In this document: piece after piece, positions 20,509 to 30,063 of the stretch
Numbering within the stretch: position 1 is the first letter of the stretch
Layout: each line of letters opens with the position of its first letter
NCBI GenBank assembly: GCA_013152545.1
Contig: JAADGF010000097.1
Span: 19,618-83,617, forward strand
Origin: Gammaproteobacteria bacterium
GTDB lineage: Bacteria > Pseudomonadota > Gammaproteobacteria > SZUA-152
Length of the DNA stretch: 64,000 nt
Direction: 5' to 3'
The notes under the pieces: model-generated
Databases searched by the model: none
What the model was told of the DNA's origin: nothing
What the model saw: the letters and a program-made list of their open reading frames with translations, nothing else
Position numbers and translations under genes: made by a program

Positions 20509-23500
20509 ATGTTGAAGCTGGCTACTGCGTTTCTATTGTTATCGGGGTTGGCAAGTTTAACTTATCAGGTTGTGTGGGTTCGGTTGTTAGGTCTTAGCAT
20601 GGGGTCTACAAGTGCATCCATAAGTATTGTGCTTGCAGCCTTTTTTTTGGGGCTTGCATTAGGTAGTTATTTAGCAGAACGTCTTATTAAAAACAGATTC
20701 AACATACTTAATGTCTATATCGTATTGGAAGTTATTATTGGTCTGTCTGGTTTGGTGTTATTACCCATATTGCTCAATCTCGATTTGTTCATGTCAGCAT
20801 TTTCGCAGTGGGGTTCCCTGCTTGAGTTTAAATTTATAGTGACTATGGCGTTGCTTATTGTTCCAACTATGTGCATGGGAGCCACTTTTCCTGTAATGGC
20901 ATCAATTTTGGTGCGTAAAAACGCTGAGATTGGTTTGCGCGTCAGTCAGCTTTACAGCTTTAATACAGGGGGTGCTGTTTTGGGGGCCGTGCTGGCAGGC
21001 TTTGTGTTCGTGCCGAATTGGGGTTTGGATGGTGCCGTTTACATTGCAGTTTTGATTAATGCATCGATTGTGGTAATGGCGATTTATGCTAAAAAAATTA
21101 TCAAAAGCCCAAGCGAAGAAATGGGTCATGGAGCGAGCGAGGAAACATTTCCTGTGTCGGGGAATAGTGCGAACGAAGCGGCACCGCTTAGGATGCAGGC
21201 GTTGCTGGTTTTGTTTGCAACTGGTTTTGTAGCCATTGCAACAGAAGTAGGTTGGACTAAATATTTATCAATTTTTACAGGAACAACCATCTATGGGTTT
21301 GCAGCAATATTGGCGATTTTTCTATTTGGTATTGCGATAGGGTCTTGGGTTATAAGGTCGCGTTTAGATCACATTAAACAGCCAGAGTATTGGATGGCTA
21401 TTGGGTTAGTGCTGTTGGGTGTGTCGCTATTATTTGCGCGAGGAATGTTAAGTTTTCTTCCCGCGTTTTATGAGTCGATTAATCATTTTCCCGCAGATGC
21501 TTGGCTACGCCACGCTATGAAATATACTATTGTATTTTTTATGCTGATTGTTCCGACAGTGTTGTTTGGTGCTCTTTTTCCTTTAAACCTAAAGTTGTAT
21601 TGCGGTAATTTAACGGGTGTGCGCGCACGGATCGGGAAAGCTTATGCCATTAATACGGTTGCTAGTATATTGGGTTCCGTTGTGGCAGGGTTTTGGATTA
21701 TTCCTGTTTATGGAACCAATGTACTGCTTACGGGTGTTGCTATTGCAATATTGTTATTGTCGATTGTGTTTATCCGGCCAGTTGTAGGCTTGGTGGCGCG
21801 TTTTACTATTGTTGTATTCGCGTTACTTGGGTTTTCTGCAAATTGGTATTTTCCAACTATCGATTTTAAATCACTGATTGCTTCAGTTCAGTATCAGCAC
21901 GATGATTTCGGTAACCGTATTAAAAATCCGGAAGTACTGTTTGTTAAAGAAGGCAAGGCAGGGGTGATTAGCCTGGTATCTTACGGTGATCGATACATAA
22001 ACCTTCAAAATAATGGTTTAAATGAATCCGGTTTTGATATGGAAGATGATATGCATGTGCCATTACCGGAATATTTGTTAGGGTTAATTCCCTATTTTTT
22101 ACATGAAAGTCCAAAAAGCGCTTTTATCGTGGGGTTCGGGGGGGGGTATACAACCAGTGCATTATCGTTAACCGAGGAGCTTGAAAAAATAAAGGTTGTG
22201 GAGCTAGAGCCAGCCGTGATAGCTGCGGGTGAATTTATGGCTGGTGGTTTGATGCCAGTGTTGCAGAATCCGAAAGTTAATCTGGAATTTAATGATGCGA
22301 GAAATACATTGTTATTGGACGATTCCAAATATGACATTATTGCGTCACAACCTTCGCATCCTTGGTTGTCAAGAGCATCGACGGTTTTTACAAAGGAATT
22401 TTTTGAAATTGTTGATTCCCGTTTGGCCGACGGTGGTATTTATGGTCAGTGGTTAAGTCTTTTTCATATGGATGCTACTACGCTGCGAGCCATTATTCAG
22501 GCATTTTATGGTGTCTTTCCTCATGGCGTAACATTTGCTGATGTAGGGTCCGGCGATTTTTTATTGTTCGGTTCCGCGAATAAGTTAGTGTTTGATTATG
22601 AGCAAATAAATAAGCGGATGAACGATACAAGGCTGAAAAAAATTCTGAGCCATAATGGTTTGTCCACTCCCGAAGAACTGTTTAGGTATTTTGCATTATC
22701 CCGTGAGCAAGCGCTTGAAGCCGCTGGAAATGTTCGTCCCAATACCGATATTAATATTTTATCCGAGGTGCGTTTGTCTTTGTTGGATGAAAGTGGTAAA
22801 GGTGAGGAAAATCCTTATTCGCTTTTGTGGGAGCATTACAATCTGAACATTATACCTTATTTGAATCGTGGCATACCTGAAAAGTTATTTAGTCTTGCAC
22901 ACCATTTTTATGGATGGGATCAAGATGAAATTGCTGGTCACTTGGGGGAACATTTGAAAGGTATCGATGCAACTAAAGCTAAGGCAATAGAGATTGAGGG
23001 ACTGTACCGCATGCTTGACTATGAGGCCGCAGAAGTGATCTATAAGTCTCAGGTCATTTGGCCTGACCGGACTCATTGGCAATATGCCGAAATGATGATG
23101 ACATTACAGCGCTTTAATGAGGCAAGTAGCGCCATTAATCGTATCGATGATTTACCGATGCGTTATCACATATGGGCAAAAATGCTTTTTATGCAGACGC
23201 GCTGGGTTGAACTGGCGGCCTTAAAACCTCAAAGTGAAGGTGAGCAACTTTGGCAATTAACCGGTGCTGCAAGAACGAATATTCGCCGGGCCGGAAAAGC
23301 AATGAGTGAGTTGCTAGGCAGTGCAGAGATTGAGGCGCCGCAGCTTCAGGTGCTTGCGCAATACTATGCGAGTATTAATGACGGGCGGCGGTTGAACTTA
23401 TTGTCAAGAAAATTGGTGAGTTACATTGATGGACAGGTTACCCGGCTTGTCTCTGTCGCTCAGCAGGCAATCAACGCTAAGGCTGAGGGGCGTGCACGAC

Positions 23501-23589
23501 GGGTTATTGAGAAAATCAGCCAGCTAAACCCCCAAGCTTATGACCTCGAAAAATTAACCCAACAAGTCGATGCGCTGGGTGAGGCATAA
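20509..23589 (+). CDS. Membrane-fused spermidine-synthase-like protein
   Basis: A 1026-residue protein of the fused membrane/spermidine synthase type. An N-terminal membrane domain (about residues 1-450, roughly 12 or more helices, starting LLLSGLASLTYQVVWVRLLG) is followed by a class I methyltransferase-like domain. That domain has VGFGGGYTT (about residue 542), the acidic VVELEPAVI, NDARN, and IASQPSHPW in place of the IVDSTDP of true spermidine synthases. This SxPSxPW version is usual in the membrane-fused family, whose reaction is unproven. The last approx. 270 residues are helical and TPR-like. The ATG at 20509 is preferred over the TTG at 20503; AAAGGG lies upstream. No polyamine genes are adjacent. 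Confidence 0.8.
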   Translation: MLKLATAFLLLSGLASLTYQVVWVRLLGLSMGSTSASISIVLAAFFLGLALGSYLAERLIKNRFNILNVYIVLEVIIGLSGLVLLPILLNLDLFMSAFSQWGSLLEFKFIVTMALLIVPTMCMGATFPVMASILVRKNAEIGLRVSQLYSFNTGGAVLGAVLAGFVFVPNWGLDGAVYIAVLINASIVVMAIYAKKIIKSPSEEMGHGASEETFPVSGNSANEAAPLRMQALLVLFATGFVAIATEVGWTKYLSIFTGTTIYGFAAILAIFLFGIAIGSWVIRSRLDHIKQPEYWMAIGLVLLGVSLLFARGMLSFLPAFYESINHFPADAWLRHAMKYTIVFFMLIVPTVLFGALFPLNLKLYCGNLTGVRARIGKAYAINTVASILGSVVAGFWIIPVYGTNVLLTGVAIAILLLSIVFIRPVVGLVARFTIVVFALLGFSANWYFPTIDFKSLIASVQYQHDDFGNRIKNPEVLFVKEGKAGVISLVSYGDRYINLQNNGLNESGFDMEDDMHVPLPEYLLGLIPYFLHESPKSAFIVGFGGGYTTSALSLTEELEKIKVVELEPAVIAAGEFMAGGLMPVLQNPKVNLEFNDARNTLLLDDSKYDIIASQPSHPWLSRASTVFTKEFFEIVDSRLADGGIYGQWLSLFHMDATTLRAIIQAFYGVFPHGVTFADVGSGDFLLFGSANKLVFDYEQINKRMNDTRLKKILSHNGLSTPEELFRYFALSREQALEAAGNVRPNTDINILSEVRLSLLDESGKGEENPYSLLWEHYNLNIIPYLNRGIPEKLFSLAHHFYGWDQDEIAGHLGEHLKGIDATKAKAIEIEGLYRMLDYEAAEVIYKSQVIWPDRTHWQYAEMMMTLQRFNEASSAINRIDDLPMRYHIWAKMLFMQTRWVELAALKPQSEGEQLWQLTGAARTNIRRAGKAMSELLGSAEIEAPQLQVLAQYYASINDGRRLNLLSRKLVSYIDGQVTRLVSVAQQAINAKAEGRARRVIEKISQLNPQAYDLEKLTQQVDALGEA

Positions 23590-23650
23590 AAACGCTAAAC
23601 AGCCTGCTTTAGATGTTTTTGGTATTTTTCATTCTACCTCTATTCCCTTA

Positions 23651-23834
23651 GGGGCTGTAAAGAAAATAAGTTGGGCAGGTTGCGCCGGAATCGTTTCGTC
23701 TTCAAGGTGCGGAAATGGGCGCACCCCAGGCACTTCTTTCAGGGGGCGCATACTCGTTGTATGTAACCTTTGTCGCAACGCCGAAGACGGAAGGGTAGAC
23801 AAACAAAATGTTCACGTTGTTTCTTTACAGCCCC
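23651..23834. repeat. Single-copy element with 15-bp inverted ends
   Basis: GGGGCTGTAAAGAAA (23651-23665) and TTTCTTTACAGCCCC (23820-23834) are perfect inverted repeats. Inside, CGTCTTC and GAAGACG also face each other, and GGTGCG...CGCACC forms a small hairpin. It begins 61 bp after the spermidine-synthase-like gene. It could be a non-autonomous mobile element or a structured RNA. Confidence 0.5.
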
Positions 23835-24660
23835 CTTACTGTGCCTGCGCTTATCCCCTCATTGAGCACTATCATTTATTAGTGCTATTAGCAAACACTA
23901 ATGATTTTTACCTTATAGTTTGGTGTTGGTGTGTTTGAGAGTAACGACTAAATCGAATTTATACATATATTGGGTTTGCAGCATTTGATAATGCAAGACG
24001 AGTTTAGTGTAAAGGGTTCTGTGTCAGGAGCCAATTTCGAATTTTATCTTTGATGCTATAACTCTTTTTATTTCATTGGGTTATGTGTGATTTACTGTGC
24101 GTGATTAAATCAATAATGCGAACTTTGTTTTGCAGTATAGCGCGGATAAGGCTGTGATTCATGTGCGCCATCAATAGTGCCTTGTGTAACAATGACTGAC
24201 TGTTTTAAGTTCAAAACCCACCAAAATAACTTGCATATAAATTGTGTTACTGGCGTTGACATGCTTACCTTGATTAGTCTAGCATCGGGTGTTTGGGTTT
24301 TGCCGAAGTTAAACGTATACGTTATATAAGAAGACTCTGATATAGTATACAGCTTAAAATCAGTTGTTAGGGATAGTTACGTTAAGTTTTTTTAAAAATT
24401 TAAGCTTGTTAATATCAGAGAAGATTGCGGGGTTTCATATCGCGTAGATGTGAAGCAAAGAATTGAGTCCGGGAAACGTGGTCATTTCTTTGCGTGAGGT
24501 TGCCGATGATATGCTCGGTTTATTGATGGTAACCACGCGAGATACACGCGAGAGAATGTCGACGACTTTCCTTACCTCCGAAGACTTGGACGGTGCTCTA
24601 TCGTTGTTCGCACGATAAGGCAGCAGCGGTTGTTGTTTTTTTATAACAACGTTAAGTTTT

Positions 24661-24688
24661 AACAACGTAAATTAAACAACGTAAATTA
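24661..24688. repeat. Two tandem 14-bp repeats before actA
   Basis: AACAACGTAAATTA occurs twice without a gap, 31 bp before the actA start; a partial third unit (AACAACGTTAAG) lies just upstream. Confidence 0.7.
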
Positions 24689-24719
24689 AACAGCCACTAG
24701 CGTGATAATGAGGAAACAT

Positions 24720-25352
24720 ATGGCGGTAAATAAACAGAATAAAAAGTCTTTCGGCCGTATTGGAGCATTGAAGCACAATTGGAATATTAAGCTGGCGTTG
24801 CTGAGCATTTTAGTTGCGTTGGCCGTATATCCGTTTGTAGTGATATCTTCTGATGCATCAATTGACGATGTCATTCCCCCGGTTGGAACCCATGTTGGCG
24901 AAGATGTTCCTCAGCCTATCGAATTCCCTCACGATATACACGTGAAAGTCAATAAAATTAACTGCATGTATTGTCACACCTATGCGCGCCGTAGCAAAGT
25001 TGCCGGTATTCCGCCGACCAGCAAATGCATGGGATGTCATAAAGTGATTGCGACGGATAAGCCCCGTATTAAGGAATTGACAGAATATTGGGAGAATAAG
25101 TCCTCCCCCCCATGGAAGAAGGTCCACGATGTACCTGATTTTGTGCATTTCACGCATGAACGCCATATCAAACGTTTTGTGACTGACCGCGATTTTCCCG
25201 TGGAGAATGTCAAGGAAATTTGTGCATTCTGTCATGGTGAGGTGGAAAATATGACAGTTGCTCATAAGGTGAAACCGCTGAATATGGGCTTTTGTGTGAG
25301 ATGTCATGAAGACAACGGAGGTCCGGCTGATTGCTGGACATGCCATAAATAG
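24720..25352 (+). CDS. actA: Alternative complex III pentaheme cytochrome c subunit
   Basis: First subunit of alternative complex III (ACIII), a quinol:electron acceptor oxidoreductase of the inner membrane. One N-terminal membrane helix (about residues 28-48) anchors a periplasmic domain with five CxxCH heme sites (CMYCH, CMGCH, CAFCH, CVRCH, CWTCH). This is the count expected for ActA. The ATG at 24720 is chosen for its AGGAAA ribosome site; earlier in-frame ATGs at 24702 and 24708 lack one. It opens the block actA-actB1-actB2-actC-actD-actE-actF. Confidence 0.9.
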   Translation: MAVNKQNKKSFGRIGALKHNWNIKLALLSILVALAVYPFVVISSDASIDDVIPPVGTHVGEDVPQPIEFPHDIHVKVNKINCMYCHTYARRSKVAGIPPTSKCMGCHKVIATDKPRIKELTEYWENKSSPPWKKVHDVPDFVHFTHERHIKRFVTDRDFPVENVKEICAFCHGEVENMTVAHKVKPLNMGFCVRCHEDNGGPADCWTCHK

Positions 25353-25452
25353 CGCTAATTTATGCGTAGTGTAACTATTTAGTTTTTAGGGTGTATTAAC
25401 CGACATCAACGATTGTAGCGGTCGTGATTAATCGTCACTTTAAAACACACTA

Positions 25453-27723
25453 ATGAAACTAAGTTCAAATAAAAACACGACTAAACAAATTGAACAAACG
25501 GATACTAGAGCTATGAGTGGAACAATTGACCGTAGAAATTTTTTAAAGATTATGGGGTGGGGTGGAGTAGGGACCGCGTTGAGTGGTTGTGATTTACCCT
25601 CGACTGTTACCTTGGAGGAAGGCAAAGAAGAGGTGATGTCTTACCTGATGCCTGAAGAATACGTTATTCCAGGTGTCGGTGTTTGGTACGCTTCAGTTTG
25701 CGCACAGTGTAGCGCTGCATGTGGTACGCATGGGCGTGTACGAGAAGGGCGTGTACTAAAACTGGAAGGCAATCCCGAATCGCCAATAAATAACGGTAAC
25801 CTCTGCATGATGGGGCAGGCGGGTGTGCAAGGCCATTATAATCCTGATCGAATTAAATCTCCTATGATGCGTGAAGGTGGGAAATTAATGCCTGTGTCAT
25901 GGGAAAAGGCGATGTCGACCATTAAGGAAAAAATTGCTGCTGCAAGAGGCGATCAGGTCGCATGGTTTACTGGTGCATTAAGCGGGCATCAGTTTGCACT
26001 GGTTGCTAATTACCTGGAGGCCCTTGGTTCGAAAAATCATTATGCCCATGAAACCATTAATAATTCAGTTTGGCAGTCGGTGTGTAAAGATACGTTGGGT
26101 GAAGCCAACCCACGTCTACGCCTGGACAAAGCGCAAATGGTGGTTTCGTTTGGGGCTGATTTTCTGGGTACTTGGGTTTCACCGGTACATTTTTCAGGTG
26201 AATATGTTAAGTTTCGCAAGCAGGCGCGTCGTGGTTTATTGGTGCAAATTGAACCAAAAATGTCGCTGACCGGTGCCAATGCCGATTTATGGTTGCCATC
26301 GTTGCCTGGCACTGAAGGTGTTATTGCGCTTGGCATTGCCAATAGTTTGGTTAAAAACCACAATAAAGATATTTCTCAGTTCCCATCAGGTATTCAAGAT
26401 TTAATTAATAAATACGATGCAGCGGCTGTTACCAAGATGACCGGTGTTGACGAGAAGCAGCTGAAGCGTATTGCTGAGCTACTTAATGAACGTTCACCTA
26501 GCTTGGTATTGGCGGGGGCACCAGTAGAAGGCCATGCCAATGGTTATAACGCTGTCGCTGCGGTGATGTTGCTTAACCAGTTGCTGGGGAATATCGGTAA
26601 TACGATAGAGTCTGCCGGTGTCTTCCCCTTTGAACAAATGCAAGGAACAGTGGCTGGTACGAGTAGCTTGTTTAGCTTCACGCAGGCCGCAAAAAATAAC
26701 AAGCTTGCGGTGGCCTTTTTTCATGGTGCGAATCCTAAATATACTGCACCGACAGCCCTTGATTTCGATAAGGCATTAAACAACGTGCCATTCAAAGTTG
26801 CTTTGGCGCAGTTTCTTGATGAAACGACCATGGCGGCTGATGTTGTGTTGCCGCTGGCGTCATATCTTGAAGATTGGGGGACTCACGTTGCAGCTTATCA
26901 ACCGGAACAATCGGTAATTGGTCTACAACAACCTCTGATGGAAAAACTGTATGCCGATACGCGGGGTTTAGGTGATATCCTGATGGATTTACTAAAAACC
27001 GTCAATGCAAACGAATACGGTGGATTCGCGGATTATTACGCCTATCTGAGGCAGGCGCATGCAGCCATGCCAATGCAGAATAGCAATAATGGTACCGATC
27101 AGCAGGCGTGGAATGCAAGCCTGCAAAAGGGCGTTATCAAGGTGACATCAAATGCGGAGCAGCTTACATTCAATGCTGTCAGTTTCGATGACCCTGTCGT
27201 TGCCAGCAGTGATGCAGGGACATCAACTTTGTATTTGGCACCCTCTGCGCGGTTAGGTTTATGGGATGGTCGTCATGCGAATCTGCCCTGGTTACAAGAA
27301 GCGCCGGATCAAATTAGTAAGCTAGTGTGGGATTCCTGGGCCGAGATTCATCCATCCACTGCCGCTAAACTGGGGATCAAACAAGGCAGCATTGTGAGTG
27401 TAAAATCAGAGCACGGTGCTGTGAATGTAAAAGCGGTGTTATTAAAAAGCATACACCCGGATGTTATTGCAATACCGATGGGGCAGGGGCATGAATTCTA
27501 CGGCCGTTATGCAGAGGGCCGCGGAGCAAATCCGCTTAAAATCTTAAATCCTACAAAAGAAGAAAAAACCGGTGAATTGGCGATGTATGCAACGCGTGTT
27601 AGTGTTTCCAAAACAAATCAATCGGAGGTGGTTGTGAAAATGGGGTCAAGCGACACGCAGGTGGGGCGCCGATTAGTGGTGACTATGCCTGTCGAGCAAT
27701 ATCAGCGGTCGGAGGGAGCATAG
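25453..27723 (+). CDS. actB1: ACIII molybdopterin-oxidoreductase-like subunit (ActB N-terminal part)
   Basis: A 756-residue periplasmic subunit related to molybdopterin oxidoreductases. A twin-arginine leader (DRRNFLKIMGWGG) ends in a lipobox-like LSGC at Cys46. Unlike the usual ACIII ActB, it keeps a C-x2-C-x3-C...C motif (Cys83, Cys86, Cys90, Cys118), the ligand pattern of the first Fe-S cluster in catalytic relatives. In best-known ACIIIs, ActB is a single chain with this domain fused to the ferredoxin-like part; here the two parts are separate genes 1 bp apart. An alternative ATG at 25513 would still keep the Tat motif. Whether it binds molybdopterin is unknown. Confidence 0.85.
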   Translation: MKLSSNKNTTKQIEQTDTRAMSGTIDRRNFLKIMGWGGVGTALSGCDLPSTVTLEEGKEEVMSYLMPEEYVIPGVGVWYASVCAQCSAACGTHGRVREGRVLKLEGNPESPINNGNLCMMGQAGVQGHYNPDRIKSPMMREGGKLMPVSWEKAMSTIKEKIAAARGDQVAWFTGALSGHQFALVANYLEALGSKNHYAHETINNSVWQSVCKDTLGEANPRLRLDKAQMVVSFGADFLGTWVSPVHFSGEYVKFRKQARRGLLVQIEPKMSLTGANADLWLPSLPGTEGVIALGIANSLVKNHNKDISQFPSGIQDLINKYDAAAVTKMTGVDEKQLKRIAELLNERSPSLVLAGAPVEGHANGYNAVAAVMLLNQLLGNIGNTIESAGVFPFEQMQGTVAGTSSLFSFTQAAKNNKLAVAFFHGANPKYTAPTALDFDKALNNVPFKVALAQFLDETTMAADVVLPLASYLEDWGTHVAAYQPEQSVIGLQQPLMEKLYADTRGLGDILMDLLKTVNANEYGGFADYYAYLRQAHAAMPMQNSNNGTDQQAWNASLQKGVIKVTSNAEQLTFNAVSFDDPVVASSDAGTSTLYLAPSARLGLWDGRHANLPWLQEAPDQISKLVWDSWAEIHPSTAAKLGIKQGSIVSVKSEHGAVNVKAVLLKSIHPDVIAIPMGQGHEFYGRYAEGRGANPLKILNPTKEEKTGELAMYATRVSVSKTNQSEVVVKMGSSDTQVGRRLVVTMPVEQYQRSEGA

Positions 27724-27724
27724 C

Positions 27725-28558
27725 ATGTCATTAGATAACTTATTGAGTAACTGGTCACAATACCGTAAAGGTCATGAAGAAGGTGGTTTTCACGATTACG
27801 AGCATCGTTGGGGAATGGCTATTGACCTCGATATTTGTACAGGATGTAATGCGTGTTCAACGGCGTGTTATGCTGAAAACAACTTAGCGGTGGTTGGGCC
27901 TGAGCGTTTTGAAAAGGGTCAGGCAATGCATTGGCTTCGGGTTGAACGTTATTGGGATCAATCAGAACTGGACCACCCTGAGCAGGGCGCCAGTTTTTTA
28001 CCCATGATGTGTCAGCAATGTAATGCAGCCACCTGTGAGCCTGTTTGCCCTGTTGCGGCAACTTATCATACACCCGATGGGTTAAATGCGCAGATCTATA
28101 ATCGCTGTATCGGATCACGTTACTGCTCTAATAACTGTCCTTTCCGTGTTCGTTATTTTAATTTTTATTCTTATTACGAAAGTTCCTGGCCTGAACCACT
28201 GAATATGCAGCTTAATCCTGATATTACGGTGCGAGATAAAGGTGTCATGGAAAAATGCACTTACTGTGTGCAGCGCATTCGAAGTGCTAAAAATAAGGCT
28301 AAAATGGAAGACCGTAAACTTGAGGATGGTGAATTCACCACCGCCTGTGCGCAAGCGTGCCCTACCAATGCGATAGTGTTTGGTGACTGGCAGGATGAAA
28401 ATAGCCAAGTGGCCAAGTTGTGGAAAAAACACGAAGTAACGCGTGCCGTTACCAAACAAAACAAAGATAATCCTGAAAAACGGGGTTATCGGATTTTTGA
28501 GGAACTTAATATCGACCCTTCCGTTATGTATTTGGAAAGGGTTCGGGAAAAAGTCTAG
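27725..28558 (+). CDS. actB2: ACIII iron-sulfur subunit (ActB C-terminal part)
   Basis: A 277-residue ferredoxin-like subunit with four Cys clusters: CTGCNACSTAC; CQQCNAATCEPVCPV; CIGSRYCSNNCPF; and CTYC paired with CAQACP. This is the 4-cluster layout of the NrfC/PsrB/ActB group. It would pass electrons between the ActC quinol site and the ActA/ActE hemes. It begins 1 bp after actB1, so the two are translationally coupled, equivalent to the fused ActB of other ACIIIs. Confidence 0.9.
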   Translation: MSLDNLLSNWSQYRKGHEEGGFHDYEHRWGMAIDLDICTGCNACSTACYAENNLAVVGPERFEKGQAMHWLRVERYWDQSELDHPEQGASFLPMMCQQCNAATCEPVCPVAATYHTPDGLNAQIYNRCIGSRYCSNNCPFRVRYFNFYSYYESSWPEPLNMQLNPDITVRDKGVMEKCTYCVQRIRSAKNKAKMEDRKLEDGEFTTACAQACPTNAIVFGDWQDENSQVAKLWKKHEVTRAVTKQNKDNPEKRGYRIFEELNIDPSVMYLERVREKV

Positions 28559-28645
28559 TTTGGTAGGCTTGCTTTTTATAAATGGGTAAAGTAAGGCGAG
28601 TATCTCAAATAATTGAATGCGGAATAACAACGATGAAGAGCGCTT

Positions 28646-30061
28646 ATGTATAACGAAAAAGATATTAATGAGCAAATAGCGTGGGCTAAGATTAACGCGG
28701 ATGTTTTACGAAGCATGGAAAATCCGCGTAAGAGTTACTGGGTAGCTATAGTGATCTGTATATTAATGATAGCCTGCGCGGTGTTCGCAGAGTACATTCA
28801 ATATACTGTTGGGATGGGGCCAAGCAATTTAAATAATCCTCATATGTGGGATATGTACATTGCTACCTTTGTCTTCTGGATCGGAATGAGCCACTCCGGT
28901 ACCTTGTTGTCCGCTATCCTTCACCTTATTCATGCGGATTGGCGGAAGCCCATTTACCGTTTCGCTGAAGCCATGACAACATTTTCATTAATGACTGCTG
29001 GTATATTTCCTATTATTCACTTGGGTCGAGTTTGGAATATGTACTGGGTGTTGCCATATGTGAGTGACCGAGGGTTGTGGCCAAATTTCCGATCGCCTCT
29101 GGTGTGGGATGCATTTGCTATTAGCACTTATTTATCCGCCTCAATGTTATTTTTGTTTATAGGAATGATCCCTGATTTAGCGATTTGCCGGGATAATGCA
29201 AGGGGTTGGCGTAAAAAACTCTATACGGTATTGTCACTGGGATGGTCTGGTAATGACAGACAGTGGCGTAATTTTCGTAAAATTTACTTGTTAATGGCGT
29301 GCTTTTTAATTCCGCTGGCGGTATCAGTGCACTCTATCGTATCGGCTGACTTTGCCATGTCTATTATGCCCGGTTGGCATGTCACGACATTCCCGCCTTA
29401 TTTTGTCGCAGGAGCGTTATATTCGGGCTGTGCTGCGATTATTACTTTGTTTGTATTGCTGCGTTATTTCTTCCGATTTGAAGAATATATGACGTTGCCA
29501 ATTATGGAGAAAACCGCGAAATTAACATTTGCCATTGCGATGGTCTGGACTTATCTAAACTTGATCGAGTTTTCTTCTGTATGGTATGGCCATGACATTT
29601 ACAACAAAGAACTTTTAATTGACAAAGCCACTGGGGCTTATGCCTGGGTATTCTGGACTATGCTCTTTTGTGGTTCAGTAGTACCTTTCGCGCTGGCATT
29701 TCAAAAATTGCGCCGCCATATGCCGACGATGTTTGTGGTTTCATTGCTTCTAAATGTTGGTATGTTTTTCGAGCGTTGGATGATTGTGGCACCAACATTG
29801 TCTATGTCCCATAGCCCGCATCAATGGGACGTTATGTGGGGGAGTATCGTAGAGTGGGCGATTGTGTTTGGTAGCCTTGGTTGGTTCGGGTTGTTATTCC
29901 TGATTTTTGTCAAAGTATTTCCATCTGTCTCGATGTATGAAGTAAAAGAAATGGTGTTCCATCGTCAACGGCACTTGGTTAATGAGGACGCCGCAACGAA
30001 ATTTCATCGTCGATCCGATGATAAAACAACAACGGGTGAACCCGGTTTGGAGGGAGCGTAA
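28646..30061 (+). CDS. actC: ACIII NrfD/PsrC-like quinol-oxidising membrane subunit
   Basis: A 471-residue integral membrane protein with about ten helices, of the NrfD/PsrC superfamily. Recognisable parts are HSGTLLSAILHLIHADWRKPIYR, GRVWNMYWVLPY, VSVHSIVSADFAMSIMPGWHVTTFPPYFVAGALYSG, and the ERWMIVAPTLSMSHSP segment. ActC binds quinol and is thought to couple its oxidation to proton movement. ActF in the same cluster is its paralog. Confidence 0.92.
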   Translation: MYNEKDINEQIAWAKINADVLRSMENPRKSYWVAIVICILMIACAVFAEYIQYTVGMGPSNLNNPHMWDMYIATFVFWIGMSHSGTLLSAILHLIHADWRKPIYRFAEAMTTFSLMTAGIFPIIHLGRVWNMYWVLPYVSDRGLWPNFRSPLVWDAFAISTYLSASMLFLFIGMIPDLAICRDNARGWRKKLYTVLSLGWSGNDRQWRNFRKIYLLMACFLIPLAVSVHSIVSADFAMSIMPGWHVTTFPPYFVAGALYSGCAAIITLFVLLRYFFRFEEYMTLPIMEKTAKLTFAIAMVWTYLNLIEFSSVWYGHDIYNKELLIDKATGAYAWVFWTMLFCGSVVPFALAFQKLRRHMPTMFVVSLLLNVGMFFERWMIVAPTLSMSHSPHQWDVMWGSIVEWAIVFGSLGWFGLLFLIFVKVFPSVSMYEVKEMVFHRQRHLVNEDAATKFHRRSDDKTTTGEPGLEGA

Positions 30062-30063
30062 TA

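Larger units (their letters stand above)
23590..24719. other. Long spacer before the ACIII operon
   Basis: 1.13 kb without a convincing gene. It contains the inverted-repeat element at 23651-23834 and a candidate promoter TTGACA-N18-TAGCAT at 24256-24285, about 435 bp before actA. A tandem duplication lies at 24661-24688. Open frames at 23570-23938 (+) and 24435-24665 (-) have no family resemblance or ribosome sites. Confidence 0.45.

Noticed and set aside
23570..23938. 122-codon open frame on the plus strand
   Set aside because: Runs through the inverted-repeat element, no ribosome site, no recognisable protein pattern.
24858..25346. 162-codon open frame on the minus strand
   Set aside because: Lies fully opposite actA, whose five heme motifs prove the plus-strand frame.
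28115..28675. 186-codon open frame on the minus strand
   Set aside because: Opposite actB2 and the start of actC; composition reflects the complementary strand of real genes.
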